Below, piece after piece: positions 50,575 through 59,964 of a stretch of 64,000 nt of DNA. The notes beneath the pieces were generated by a model. The model did not search any database. It worked only from the letters and a program-made list of their open reading frames with translations, and had not been told where the DNA came from. Numbering within the stretch: the first letter of the stretch is position 1; every line of letters begins with the position of its first letter. The DNA comes from an uncultured bacterium (lineage in GTDB: Bacteria; Spirochaetota; UBA4802; JAGODF01): contig CAKZSV010000007.1 of the NCBI GenBank assembly GCA_937921485.1, positions 141,530 to 205,529 of the forward strand, given 5' to 3'. The position numbers and the translations under genes were made by a program.

Positions 50575-51441
50575 TTAGCGTCCACCAGCTTTTTGAACCT
50601 GCATCGACTTCGCAACGCGGATACCGACATAGTCGTACCGCAGATGCATCGCGAAGTTCCGCCTGAAGGAAGAACGGCATTCTCCGCTCGAGAATTGCCA
50701 GCTTCCGCCTCTCATTACCCGCTGGTAGCGGGCTTCCGGATCCTCACGGCCATCGGTGCCGATATAGGGATAGCGATAGTACAGCGAACTTGTCCATTCA
50801 AAGACATTCCCAGCCATATCGTAAAGACCGAAAGGATTGGGAGGGAATTGTCCCACCGGTGCGGGAGTATTGAGCCAGGTATCCTTTCCTTCAACACCCC
50901 AGAAATTCGCCAGGTCGTGGCTGATGCTTCCGCTTGAAGTGGGATATTCATTGTTGCGTCCCGCACGTGCGGCATATTCCCATTCCGCTTCCGTTGGCAT
51001 GCGAAGATTTGCCCATTCGCAATATCCCTGCGCTTCATACCATTTGACGCCGGTGACTGGTTTTTCCGGTGCATTATAGTCCGGATCATCCCAGTATTGA
51101 GGTTCCGGGAAACCTGTTGCGCGCAAAAACTTCTGATACTGCTTGTTCGTGACTTCGTATTTGCCCATCCAGAACCCTTCGATAGTTACCTTATGGCGCG
51201 GCTTTTCATCAGCATCGCCGTCTTCGCTGCCCATCTGGAATTCACCGCCGGGAATCCATACGAGCACTGATTCATCATACGGGTTGATGTATTCTTCGCC
51301 AGCCTGAGGCGCTCTGCCGGATTCTGGAGACCATCGGCGCCCGGAACCCGCCGCGTTATCCTTCTTGCAGGCGAAGATTCCGGTTACGGTGGCCAGAATA
51401 AACATGACCGCCAGTGCCCAAAAAACATTTCGTTTGTTCAT
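50575..51441 (-). CDS. SUMF1/FGE-fold lipoprotein, non-catalytic type
   Basis: 288 residues with a lipoprotein signal (MNKRNVFWALAVMF then TGIFAC). The fold blocks are IPGGEFQMGSEDGDADEKPRH, VTGVKWYEAQGYCEWANLRM, PTEAEWEYAARAG, GLYDMAGNVFEWTSSLY and VMRGGSWQFSSGECRSSF. The paired active cysteines are missing; only one Cys follows RGGS (SSGEC). It is thus likely a binding or structural lipoprotein rather than FGE. It is a relative of the protein at 7403-8272 but not a close copy. It lies downstream of the exported methyltransferase-like gene. Confidence 0.88.
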   Translation of the reverse strand: MNKRNVFWALAVMFILATVTGIFACKKDNAAGSGRRWSPESGRAPQAGEEYINPYDESVLVWIPGGEFQMGSEDGDADEKPRHKVTIEGFWMGKYEVTNKQYQKFLRATGFPEPQYWDDPDYNAPEKPVTGVKWYEAQGYCEWANLRMPTEAEWEYAARAGRNNEYPTSSGSISHDLANFWGVEGKDTWLNTPAPVGQFPPNPFGLYDMAGNVFEWTSSLYYRYPYIGTDGREDPEARYQRVMRGGSWQFSSGECRSSFRRNFAMHLRYDYVGIRVAKSMQVQKAGGR

Positions 51442-51550
51442 TGCGTATTCCTCTTCTTTGAAGTGCTTACATTTTTTCAGCTTATAGTTTTACGTACCGC
51501 TGAAAACCTGCCGCATGAAAGACTTCTTCATGCGCAGTGTGATGCGAAAT

Positions 51551-51579
51551 GCCCGGTTGGCGTCAGATGCGAACCGGGC
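51551..51579 (-). other. Hairpin after the exported methyltransferase-like gene
   Basis: GCCCGGTT pairs with AACCGGGC (8 bp) around a 13-base loop, 12 bases past the stop codon. There is no T-run, so it may be a weak terminator or an mRNA stabiliser. Confidence 0.45.
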
Positions 51580-51590
51580 AGAATTTTACA

Positions 51591-52784
51591 TTACTGAATC
51601 TTCGTCGCGGTCCAGCTATACGCGTAGTTGAAATCAAACGGGCCTTCTTCGCTGTAGGTGATGACCGCCATCTTGCCGTTGCCTGTATTTCCATCAAGCG
51701 TACCTTTAAACACTGCAAGACGCTCGCGCCCGTACATCGGAAGGCGGAAATATACGCTGGAACCCCAGATATATACATCTCTCAAACGCTCTTCGCGGCC
51801 TTCGCTCTTTACGAAATACGTAGCCTGAATTTTTCTTCCTTTAAGCTGCAGGGAAAGCTTTCCGCTTAAGTTTACAGGACCAGCAACATTGAGTTCCCAT
51901 TTACCCTGCGGGATCTGCGAAGCAAATTGAGCCACCCACACATATTTCTGCCCATTGCTCCATTCCTGGGTTCCGCGGATGGTGTTGCCTTCGGCAATAC
52001 CCTTGTAATTAACTTTCACCGCCTGCCCCTTTGCGTTGATATTCGCGGAGAAAGAAAATTCTTTGCCGGATACATATGGATTCTGAATGGCGCCTGAAGG
52101 CCTGCCGTCGGTTGTGAGTGTTCCATTAACGACCTGGAATGCCTGATTGAGAGAAAGGGTATTCTCAATTTTACCCGATGCGGTGGCGGTAGTCCATTTC
52201 CACGTTCCTCCCAGATGCGCGGGAATCACCCAGAAAGAAATGCGGTTGTTGCGCGCTTTTGGGTGCTGGATGATTTTATCCTGCTTCCAGTCGTGCATGT
52301 GGAATGCGTGCGCGACGCAGCGAGAACCCGGGGCGAGTTCCTGAAAGAGCTTCGGGCGCACCATAAGGTTGACGCTGTCCAGAAGATACATCGCCACCAC
52401 ATTGGCAGGGCTCACATCAACTTCCATGATGTTTCCCTGTACATAGCGCACTTTGTCGAAAACCCCTGCACCTTTTGCCCTTTCCTCGGCTTCTTTGAGC
52501 CTTTGCGGGTTGAGGTCGATTCCAACAGCCCGTGCCGCACCAAATTCCGCAAGCGCGGTTACGACGATACGGCCGTCGCCGCAGCCCAGGTCGTACACCA
52601 CATCACCTTTTCCGACATTCGCAAGCCTCAGCATCGCTTTGATAACCGAAGGATGCGTCGGTTCGTAAGGAACATCGAGTTCGGGATGCATCTTGTCCGC
52701 ATGACCGGCAACAATCGCCAGCCCGATTACCAGAACGACTGCAGCGGCCAGCGCACCAGCGCGATAAAACGTTCGTTGTAACAT
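51591..52784 (-). CDS. Exported class I SAM methyltransferase-like protein with beta-rich C-terminus
   Basis: 397 residues. The best start (AAGGAGG nine bases upstream) gives a signal peptide (ALAAAVVLVIGLAIVAG). Next is DVPYEPTHPSVIKAMLRLAN and a class I methyltransferase motif I, VVYDLGCGDGR, then GIDLNPQR and a motif IV-like ANVVAMYLLD. From about 190 on the protein is beta-rich and of unknown fold (WKWTTATASGKIENTLSL onward). Export of a SAM-dependent enzyme is odd since SAM is cytosolic. The family is widespread in this exported form but its role is not established. Confidence 0.75.
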   Translation of the reverse strand: MLQRTFYRAGALAAAVVLVIGLAIVAGHADKMHPELDVPYEPTHPSVIKAMLRLANVGKGDVVYDLGCGDGRIVVTALAEFGAARAVGIDLNPQRLKEAEERAKGAGVFDKVRYVQGNIMEVDVSPANVVAMYLLDSVNLMVRPKLFQELAPGSRCVAHAFHMHDWKQDKIIQHPKARNNRISFWVIPAHLGGTWKWTTATASGKIENTLSLNQAFQVVNGTLTTDGRPSGAIQNPYVSGKEFSFSANINAKGQAVKVNYKGIAEGNTIRGTQEWSNGQKYVWVAQFASQIPQGKWELNVAGPVNLSGKLSLQLKGRKIQATYFVKSEGREERLRDVYIWGSSVYFRLPMYGRERLAVFKGTLDGNTGNGKMAVITYSEEGPFDFNYAYSWTATKIQ

Positions 52785-53044
52785 CGATTGAAATTCCTCC
52801 TTATTAATCATTAAACGTAAAATACAGCATATATCGTTTGAAAAGCGGTTTTCAGAACAACTTTTCAAAAACGTGTGCTCACTAAAAGAATCCCCCGCGT
52901 TAGAACATCAGAGTGATTTCACTTTACTGCAAAGTGGATGGAAAACAACAAGCAATTACGTAAATATTATGCCTCTTATAATGTCAAGGAAAAAACATAC
53001 ACAATATCCATTATGCGTTTTGAGTGTCCGAGGCTCGTTTTGTT

Positions 53045-53851
53045 TCACATTTTTTCGGCTTTTTTAGTCAATGTTACTGAGAGATTCTTTATTGATGAAA
53101 CCGCCGAAAGATATTCCAGAGGCATCTCGGCGCGAAGATTGTGAAGAGCGAAAGCGATATAGCGGTTGTGATGAATATCACCAGGTCTGGTTGAGTCCAC
53201 AAGTCTCCACTGCCCTTCAAAAAATGCCTCGGCCCACATATGAAAAACGAAGATATTGCGATGAATGCCGAAGCTTTGCGTAAGAATCATGCCCACCACC
53301 GCACGCGCAGGAATGCCGAGGGCGCGAAGCAATGCTACCGTCAGCACTGCGTGTTCGGTACAATCACCGGTTCGGGTCTGAAGAACGGTACGTGCGCTGA
53401 CAATAGGGATGCCTTCTGTCTTGTTGCTGATATAATTGTACACAAAGCGCATAACATCATTAATCGTATCTCCCGATGTTGAAAACCTTTTTTTCAGGGA
53501 TTGTATTTCCGGGCTGTGGATTTCCAGAAGGCGCGTGTCAGCCAGATACCGTGTTAGACTTTTTTCTTCATGGGCGCCTGAAGCTCCTGTTTCGAGAATA
53601 ACCTCGGAACCGGAATTAATTTTTTTTACGCGCATCACGCGCTGAAAAGGAGTGTCTGGCAAAGAAAAATTTTTATCGGATGAGGCGATAGTGAATGTCG
53701 ATTTTTTTTGTGCATACACAGCCGGCGTTATGCCGGATGCGCGGACGAAATACATGGAATCCTGTGCGGATATATCACCGCACTGAAACGCAAGCGCGCA
53801 CAATATTGCAGGAATAATCGGATATTTGCGAAATTGGGCAATGCGTACCAT
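53045..53851 (-). CDS. Exported transglutaminase-like cysteine protease
   Basis: 268 residues with an N-terminal hydrophobic segment (YPIIPAILCALAFQCGD, possible lipobox). The transglutaminase core is at about 120-225: the catalytic Cys in TGDCTEHAVL, His in FHMWAEAFF and Asp in LVDSTRP, all intact. Bacterial relatives are mostly proteases or amidases. It follows the predicted lipoprotein gene 14 bases later on the same strand. The two are probably in one operon with thiL and gltX. Confidence 0.85.
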   Translation of the reverse strand: MVRIAQFRKYPIIPAILCALAFQCGDISAQDSMYFVRASGITPAVYAQKKSTFTIASSDKNFSLPDTPFQRVMRVKKINSGSEVILETGASGAHEEKSLTRYLADTRLLEIHSPEIQSLKKRFSTSGDTINDVMRFVYNYISNKTEGIPIVSARTVLQTRTGDCTEHAVLTVALLRALGIPARAVVGMILTQSFGIHRNIFVFHMWAEAFFEGQWRLVDSTRPGDIHHNRYIAFALHNLRAEMPLEYLSAVSSIKNLSVTLTKKAEKM

Positions 53852-53865
53852 AACAGGTTTCAGAG

Positions 53866-54627
53866 TTATTCGCGTACGAGCTGAATATTCATATTGAGCA
53901 TGGTAAGCTCCGCCTTCAAGAGCACACCCTTTTCATCAAGGTACATATCGAAGCTCTTAAATTTTTCAATATACTCGATTACATGAAATGACTGATAGGT
54001 TTTCTCGCCGATTGCGATAGTTTCTCGTCCCACTACATACACTTTCATCAGAATGGGTATTTCAGGGTCAATTGCAGGTTCATAGATATAGTGTTCTATC
54101 TTCGTATCCTTCTTAAAACCGGCCTCGATGAGTTTCGACAGAAAATAATTTCCTTCGAGTTTAACGTCCTTTTCGAGTTCAATTTCCTGAATGGAAGTGC
54201 CGGCAGTGAGCTTCACTTTTTTCCCGGAAAATTCAGCCGCCGTGTCGATATTCTGGACCATGCTTCCTTTTATAATTTTATTATACGTCTCGTATTTCAC
54301 AGGCGTAAAATTCTCTGTTTCAGTGATAATGGTCCTGGAAATACTGGTCACCTCGCCGGCTTTCATGGTCATTTCTGTGCTGGTAACATATCGACCGCTT
54401 TCATGCGATTGTGTTATTGATGCCGAACCGACCCGGCTGCCGTTGAGGTACAGCGCGTACTGCCAGCTTCCGGAAGGAATGGCAGAAGGAGCCTTCGTGC
54501 AGGTGCCAAGAAAAAGCGCAATCGCAATCACGCGAACCATAGGATGTGCTTTACCTTTTTGTGATTGTCCGCTCTGATGAGTTGTGCTGTCCGAATCGGA
54601 ATGTGTATTATTTCGCGAAGTGGTCAT
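53866..54627 (-). CDS. Predicted lipoprotein or secreted protein, DUF3108-like
   Basis: 253 residues. A hydrophobic segment (MVRVIAIALFLGTC) could be a lipoprotein signal if translation starts at 54540; the ATG at 54627 has AGGA nine bases upstream and would add a 29-residue Ser/Thr-rich head. The rest is beta-rich (SWQYALYLNGSRVGSASI) and resembles DUF3108-type periplasmic proteins. It overlaps the end of thiL by 20 bases under the longer start. Function unknown. Confidence 0.65.
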   Translation of the reverse strand: MTTSRNNTHSDSDSTTHQSGQSQKGKAHPMVRVIAIALFLGTCTKAPSAIPSGSWQYALYLNGSRVGSASITQSHESGRYVTSTEMTMKAGEVTSISRTIITETENFTPVKYETYNKIIKGSMVQNIDTAAEFSGKKVKLTAGTSIQEIELEKDVKLEGNYFLSKLIEAGFKKDTKIEHYIYEPAIDPEIPILMKVYVVGRETIAIGEKTYQSFHVIEYIEKFKSFDMYLDEKGVLLKAELTMLNMNIQLVRE

Positions 54628-55597
54628 GGCCGTAATCCTGAAGTTCTTTTTCAATTCCATCAATAATAATGGTGTAACCTTTATTTCTCATCTGGCCGAT
54701 GAGACGAATCGGCACATCGTTGAGATACAGATGAATGGTATCGACAAGCTCTTTTTTTGACGTAAACAGCAGTTCGTACTCTTCACCGCTTGCAAGCGCA
54801 TACACAAGCGGAGATTTTCCTTTCCTGCTGGCATACGCCTCAAGACCTTTGCAGAGAGGAATTTCGTTGCCATACAGGCATGCCCCCACACCGCTTTCTT
54901 CGCATACATGCCGGAGGTCGGAAACAAGTCCGTCGGAGATATCAATCATCGAGGTGGGAGCAAACTGCGCGATGATATCGTTTACGATATCGTGCCGTGC
55001 GCGTGGCCGGCGGTGACGTTCAAAAAAAATTTCATTTGTTTCATCCACGATGCCTGATTTCAAAAGCTCAAGACCAGCCAGAGAACCTCCAAGAGTACCT
55101 GTTACATAGAGATATTCCCCTTCGCGCGCGCCGCTGCGGTAGATTTCACTACCCTCTCTGGTTTCACCATACAGCGCAATACTTATCACAAGTGCCCGTG
55201 CGCGCGAAATATCGCCGCCCACCACCCGGGTGTGTGCATCGGATGCCGCATCGATGATGCCGTGGTACACATTGAGCACGTATTCCTCTTCGGTATCATC
55301 AGGTATGCCGAGAGAGACGAGCGCGTACAGCGGCGTGCCGCCCATCGCAGCAATGTCGGAAATATTCGCTATCATCGACTTCCAGCCGATATCGGCAGCG
55401 GACATATACGAGCGATCGAAATGCACGCCCTCTATGCTGATATCCGCGGTGAGAAGAACACGCGACGATGCGGCAGGTTTCACAACCGCACAATCATCGC
55501 CGATTGCGGTTATGATGCGTTCGTTTCCAAACGGCTGGCTCTGTTCAATAAGCCCGCGAATTTTTTTTAAGAGGTCCCATTCGCTTGTGATTCTGAT
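54608..55597 (-). CDS. thiL: Thiamine-monophosphate kinase ThiL, apparent ATC start
   Basis: The kinase converts thiamine phosphate to the diphosphate cofactor. From the GTG at 55483 the frame gives 291 residues and lacks the N-terminal Mg-binding GDD motif. Upstream the frame is open and reads ATC AGA ATC ACA, coding ITAIGDDCAVVKPAASSR, with AAGGAGG six bases before the ATC at 55597. That gives 329 residues, close to E. coli ThiL (325). No ATG, GTG or TTG lies between. The GDD (CAVV), DISIEGVHF and GYTIIIDG blocks are intact. gltX ends 12 bases upstream, its stop overlapping the ribosome site. Confidence 0.9.
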   Translation of the reverse strand: MRITSEWDLLKKIRGLIEQSQPFGNERIITAIGDDCAVVKPAASSRVLLTADISIEGVHFDRSYMSAADIGWKSMIANISDIAAMGGTPLYALVSLGIPDDTEEEYVLNVYHGIIDAASDAHTRVVGGDISRARALVISIALYGETREGSEIYRSGAREGEYLYVTGTLGGSLAGLELLKSGIVDETNEIFFERHRRPRARHDIVNDIIAQFAPTSMIDISDGLVSDLRHVCEESGVGACLYGNEIPLCKGLEAYASRKGKSPLVYALASGEEYELLFTSKKELVDTIHLYLNDVPIRLIGQMRNKGYTIIIDGIEKELQDYGHDHFAK

Positions 55598-55608
55598 GGC
55601 GTTCCTCC

Positions 55609-57054
55609 TTATTGCTGTTCCGAATAGAAAAACTTCTGATATACATATTCCGCCCGCTTTCTGCAGCCTTCGAATCCTAATATTTCGATCACGTGTTCGA
55701 GATCAGGTCCTTTGAGTTTTCCCGTGAGAAGCGCCCGCAGCGGATGAAAAAGATGTTTCCCTTTGAGTCCAGTAGCCGCTTTCAACACAGTTACCAATTG
55801 AGTAATATCGTTTTGAGGCTCGTGATTAAAAAAATTACATGATTCTTTTATAAGGAGTGCAGCTTCCGGGGTAGAAAGCAGTGTTTGCGCTTCATCATCA
55901 TATTCAGGTATCTCCGCAAGAAGCATGCCCGCCAGATGCCTGATATCGCCGATGAGTTCGCAGTACGGCCGAAGAATTTCTATTGTGCGCAGAAGTGTTT
56001 TCTGTTCAATCGCGTCGGTATCGATACCAGCTCCTCTGATATGAGGAAGCATCAGCGGGAGAAGCTCTTCGAGCGATTTGGCGCGGATGTAGTGCCCGTT
56101 CATCCATCGCAGTTTCTGAAAGTCGAAGATGGCGGCGCTTTTAGCCAGTTTTTCAAGCTCAATTTGCTCGACGATTTCATCCACAGAAAGTATCTCCCTG
56201 TCACCTTCCGCCGCCCAGCCGAGCATTGCAAGATAATTCACCAGAGCCTCCGGCAGATACCCCTCCTTGCGGTACATATCAACCGACGTGATGCCATGAC
56301 GCTTCGAAAGCTTTTTGCGGTCATTGCCCATCACGAGGGAAAGGTGCGCGTATTGAAGAACTGGCAGTGAAAGCGCGCGAGCGATGAGAATCTGTTTTGG
56401 CGTGTTCGAAAGATGGTCTTCCCCGCGCACCACATGGGTGATGTGCATCAGCGCGTCGTCGATGACGACGATGTAGTTGTACACCGGCACGCCGTCGGAG
56501 CGCACAATGATGAAATCGCCGCCGATGTTTTCGCTCGAAAAAACCACTCTCCCTTTTATTATGTCATCAACCACGACTGTTTCGCCGTCGGGTACCCGGA
56601 AGCGTATGGTGGGCTTCCTGCCTTCGGCGATGAACCGTTTTTTTTCTTCACCGGATAAATTCCTGCATCGGCCTGAATATTCATACGAACCCGTCGCAGC
56701 CGCATTCGAGCGCATTCTTTCAAGCTCTTCCGGCGTGCAATAACAATGATACGCTTTCCCTTCAGCCAGCAATTGGTCGCTGTAGCGTTTGTAAATGTCG
56801 AAGCGCTCCGACTGGCGGTACGGCCCAAAATTGCCGCCCGCATCCGGTCCCTCATTCCAGGAAATACCAAGCCATCGAAGATCGTGCAATATGGACTCCT
56901 CGGACTCTCGGCTCGATCGGTCAATGTCCGTATCCTCGATGCGCAAAATAAAATCGGCGCTGTACTTTTTTGCAAGGAGATAATTTATTATGGCCGTGCG
57001 AGCATTGCCGATATGCAAAAAACCCGTTGGGCTTGGAGCAAATCTGAGTCTCAT
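55609..57054 (-). CDS. gltX: Glutamyl-tRNA synthetase
   Basis: 481 residues of class I. The HIGH motif is FAPSPTGFLHIGNARTA at about 5-21 and KMSKS is KLSKRHGIT. The start ATG (MRLRFAPSPTG) has GGGAGG ten bases upstream; the ATG nine bases earlier is only one base from it and unlikely. The zinc-site cysteines CYC ... SGRC are also present (AYHCYCTPEEL and YSGRC). It charges tRNA-Glu. It is divergent from glnS and its stop overlaps the thiL ribosome site. Confidence 0.95.
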   Translation of the reverse strand: MRLRFAPSPTGFLHIGNARTAIINYLLAKKYSADFILRIEDTDIDRSSRESEESILHDLRWLGISWNEGPDAGGNFGPYRQSERFDIYKRYSDQLLAEGKAYHCYCTPEELERMRSNAAATGSYEYSGRCRNLSGEEKKRFIAEGRKPTIRFRVPDGETVVVDDIIKGRVVFSSENIGGDFIIVRSDGVPVYNYIVVIDDALMHITHVVRGEDHLSNTPKQILIARALSLPVLQYAHLSLVMGNDRKKLSKRHGITSVDMYRKEGYLPEALVNYLAMLGWAAEGDREILSVDEIVEQIELEKLAKSAAIFDFQKLRWMNGHYIRAKSLEELLPLMLPHIRGAGIDTDAIEQKTLLRTIEILRPYCELIGDIRHLAGMLLAEIPEYDDEAQTLLSTPEAALLIKESCNFFNHEPQNDITQLVTVLKAATGLKGKHLFHPLRALLTGKLKGPDLEHVIEILGFEGCRKRAEYVYQKFFYSEQQ

Positions 57055-57216
57055 TATTGGCATTCCTCCCTTGAATAGACCATACCAATTAAATTTACAT
57101 ACTAGTAACGTCAATGAAGATTTTATACTATCTTTTACTTGACAGCACAATCGGCTCCACAAAAAGAATAAAGAGTTGTAATGGCATCATCGCCATTGAT
57201 TTTTCAGGAGGATACG

Positions 57217-58944
57217 ATGTCCGAAGATAATGAACGCGCAAATACGGCCGATGCGAAAGAAGAAAATGTGAAACGTACATCCAATTTCATCAAAGAAATC
57301 ATCAACGAGGATCTTCGAATCGGGAAAAACAACGGACGGGTTCATACGCGGTTCCCACCGGAACCGAACGGATACCTTCATATCGGCCACGCGAAATCCA
57401 TCTGCCTGAATTTCGGCATTGCCGCGGAATACAATGGCCTGTGCAATCTCCGCTTCGACGATACCAATCCCACGAAAGAAGATGTCGAGTACGTTGAATC
57501 CATTCAGGACGATGTGCGCTGGCTTGGCTTTGATTGGGACAACAGGATGTATTATGCGTCCGATTATTTTGAACAGCTCTACGAGTTTGCTGAAATGCTC
57601 ATCAAAGCCGGAAAGGCCTATGTGTGCGATCTTTCCCCCGAACAGATGCGCGAATACCGCGGAACGCTTAAGGAGCCAGGCAGGGAAAGCCCCTATCGTA
57701 ACCGCTCAGCGGAAGAAAATCTGGATCTTTTCAGGAGAATGCGCGCGGGGGAATTTCCCGACGGCGCGCGCACTCTCAGGGCAAAAATCGATATGTCCTC
57801 CGGAAACATCAATCTGCGCGACCCGGTCATCTACCGAATACAGAGAACTCATCATCACCGCACCGGAGACACATGGTGCATCTATCCGATGTACGATTTC
57901 GCGCATCCGCTTTCCGATGCCATCGAGAACATCACGCATTCAATATGCACCCTTGAATTCGAAAACAACCGCCCGCTTTACGACTGGTTTATCGAAAACC
58001 TGCCGGTGAAAAGCAGGCCGCGGCAGATTGAATTCGCACGTCTCAATCTCACCTACACGGTTATGAGCAAACGAAAGCTGCTTGAACTCGTCCAGAAAGG
58101 CTATGTTTCCGGATGGGATGACCCCCGCATGCCCACAATCGCCGGTCTTCGGAGGCGGGGATACACACCGGAAGCAATTCGGGATTTCTCAGAAAGAATC
58201 GGCGTTGCCAAGGCCGACAGCGTGGTCGATGTCGGGCTTCTTGAACACTGCGTGCGGGAGCATTTGAATAAAACCGCGCTACGCAGGATGGCGGTGCTGA
58301 GGCCCCTGAAAGTGGTACTGGTGAATTATCCTGAAGACAGGTTTGAAGAACTCGAAACGGAAAATAATCCCGAAGATCCCGGCGCCGGAAAAAGAGCCAT
58401 TCCCTTTTCGAGGGAAATCTTTATTGAAGAAGATGACTTCAGAGAAGATCCACCGAAAAAGTTTTTCCGGCTTGCGCCTGGACAGGAAGTGCGTTTAAAA
58501 AGTGCGTATATTATAAAATGCCTTGATGTTGTCAAAGACTCCTCCGGTAGCATCAAAGAACTGCGATGTACATACGATCCTGAGACAAAAAGCGGCACCG
58601 GAAGCGAGCGGAAGGTCAAAGGCACCCTGCACTGGGTATCAGCGCGCCATGCGGTCGATGCCGAGGTGCGCTTATACGACCATCTTTTCCTGAAGCCGAA
58701 TCCGGACGATGTTCCCGAAGGAGGAGATTATAAAACCAATATCAATCCGCAATCGCTCATTGTGCTGAAAGGCTGCAAAATTGAACCGTCGCTTCGCGAG
58801 GCAAATGCCGGCGATAAGTTTCAATTTTTGCGCCAGGGCTATTTCTGCACCGATCTGAAAGATTTTACCCCGGAACATCCCGTATTCAACAGAACTGTTT
58901 CCTTAAAGGACAGCTGGGCGAAGATCGAGAAAAAGGGAGAATGA
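57217..58944 (+). CDS. glnS: Glutaminyl-tRNA synthetase
   Basis: 575 residues of class I. The HIGH motif is [16 protein letters not shown], and the KMSKS equivalent is [12 protein letters not shown]. The C-terminal anticodon-binding beta-barrels are complete. GlnRS arose in eukaryotes and is found in only some bacteria, so direct charging of tRNA-Gln is possible here. The ATG at 57217 has AGGAGG six bases upstream. gltX starts divergently 162 bases away, which suggests a shared regulatory region. Confidence 0.95.
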   Translation: MSEDNERANTADAKEENVKRTSNFIKEIINEDLRIGKNNGRVHTRFPPEPNGYLHIGHAKSICLNFGIAAEYNGLCNLRFDDTNPTKEDVEYVESIQDDVRWLGFDWDNRMYYASDYFEQLYEFAEMLIKAGKAYVCDLSPEQMREYRGTLKEPGRESPYRNRSAEENLDLFRRMRAGEFPDGARTLRAKIDMSSGNINLRDPVIYRIQRTHHHRTGDTWCIYPMYDFAHPLSDAIENITHSICTLEFENNRPLYDWFIENLPVKSRPRQIEFARLNLTYTVMSKRKLLELVQKGYVSGWDDPRMPTIAGLRRRGYTPEAIRDFSERIGVAKADSVVDVGLLEHCVREHLNKTALRRMAVLRPLKVVLVNYPEDRFEELETENNPEDPGAGKRAIPFSREIFIEEDDFREDPPKKFFRLAPGQEVRLKSAYIIKCLDVVKDSSGSIKELRCTYDPETKSGTGSERKVKGTLHWVSARHAVDAEVRLYDHLFLKPNPDDVPEGGDYKTNINPQSLIVLKGCKIEPSLREANAGDKFQFLRQGYFCTDLKDFTPEHPVFNRTVSLKDSWAKIEKKGE

Positions 58945-58953
58945 GCGGGGCAA

Positions 58954-59220
58954 TCAGCCGGTTCGTTTCATGACTGCGATGGTTGCACCCCAGTTGCCCC
59001 GGTCATCAAAAAATGCTGCTACGGAAGGCCTGCGGGCAAGTTCCGCATACACAATCGATTTCATCACCGAATGTCCCTTTCCGTGAATAATCCGTACGCG
59101 GGAATAACCCTTTTCTTCTGCGTTATCTAAAAATTCGGAAAGGAGATTTTTCGCGTCTCGGGGATGAAAATGATGCAGATCGAGCTCATCACTGAATTTT
59201 ATGTGTATGATTTCTTCCAT
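58954..59220 (-). CDS. Small Smr-domain protein
   Basis: 88 residues, one Smr domain: LDLHHFHPRDAKNLLSEFL at the start, IIHGKGHSVMKSIV in the middle. The HGKG and DLH motifs are those of the nicking or RNA-cleaving Smr domain at the MutS2 C-terminus. Stand-alone forms of this size are common in bacteria. The target is not known. It converges on glnS with nine bases between the stop codons. Confidence 0.88.
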   Translation of the reverse strand: MEEIIHIKFSDELDLHHFHPRDAKNLLSEFLDNAEEKGYSRVRIIHGKGHSVMKSIVYAELARRPSVAAFFDDRGNWGATIAVMKRTG

Positions 59221-59328
59221 AACGCATTTGATGTTTTGTTTGTATCATCACCTCATCTTTTGATATTCATTTCAAGAAAAAAATATTGACACCCGCATCC
59301 CATTTTGAAATGAAACGGTAAGATTACA

Positions 59329-59964
59329 ATGAAAATCAACGCCAAAGCATTCTTATTCGATTTTGACGGCACCCTTGTCGACACCATGGGCGGCTTTGCG
59401 GATATCGCGGGGAGAGTCATCCACGAGCACCATCCAGAAATGAGCTTTGAAGAAGCGCGGCGTCGCTATCTTGAGACTTCCGGTGTTCCTTTTTTTCAGC
59501 AGCTTGAAATTATCTTTCCAAATCACCCGAAAAATCCCGAAAGCGCGCGCATCTTCGAAGAAACGAAAAAAGAAGGCTTTTTCAGCCAGCATTTTAGCGA
59601 TGATGTCCGCTGTACAATCAACGAACTTCGGAATCGCGGCTTTATCGCTGGGGTATGCTCGAACAACTTTCAGGAACTCATTGACCGCTTTGTCGCGCGC
59701 GAGGGTCTTACGTTCGATGTGGTGCTCGGCTTCCGCGAAGGCTTTGAAAAGGGCAAAGCGCACTTTGAATATGTGATGCATAAATTCCAACTCTCGCGCG
59801 ATGAACTGGTTTTCGTCGGCGATTCTCTGAAAGATGCGGATAAGGCGAAGGTGAATGGGCTGCAATTCGTTGCAATCTGCGGCACCTTCACCAGGGATGA
59901 TTTTCATGCGAAAGACGCTTCTATTATTACAATATCAAATATACGGGAGCTGTTGGATCTATGA
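59329..59964 (+). CDS. HAD-superfamily phosphatase
   Basis: 211 residues. Motif I is FLFDFDGTLVDTMG, motif II is GVCSNNFQE, and motif III-IV is FVGDSLKDADKA. It has the alpha-helical cap of type I HAD phosphatases. Its stop overlaps the start of the sugar nucleotidyltransferase gene (ATGA), so it probably acts in the same sugar or alcohol phosphate pathway. The substrate is unknown. Confidence 0.88.
   Translation: MKINAKAFLFDFDGTLVDTMGGFADIAGRVIHEHHPEMSFEEARRRYLETSGVPFFQQLEIIFPNHPKNPESARIFEETKKEGFFSQHFSDDVRCTINELRNRGFIAGVCSNNFQELIDRFVAREGLTFDVVLGFREGFEKGKAHFEYVMHKFQLSRDELVFVGDSLKDADKAKVNGLQFVAICGTFTRDDFHAKDASIITISNIRELLDL

Noticed and set aside
52873..53044. A small plus-strand gene in the gap before the methyltransferase-like gene
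   Set aside because: Two overlapping open frames of about 65 codons exist but neither has a ribosome site, signal or coherent composition.
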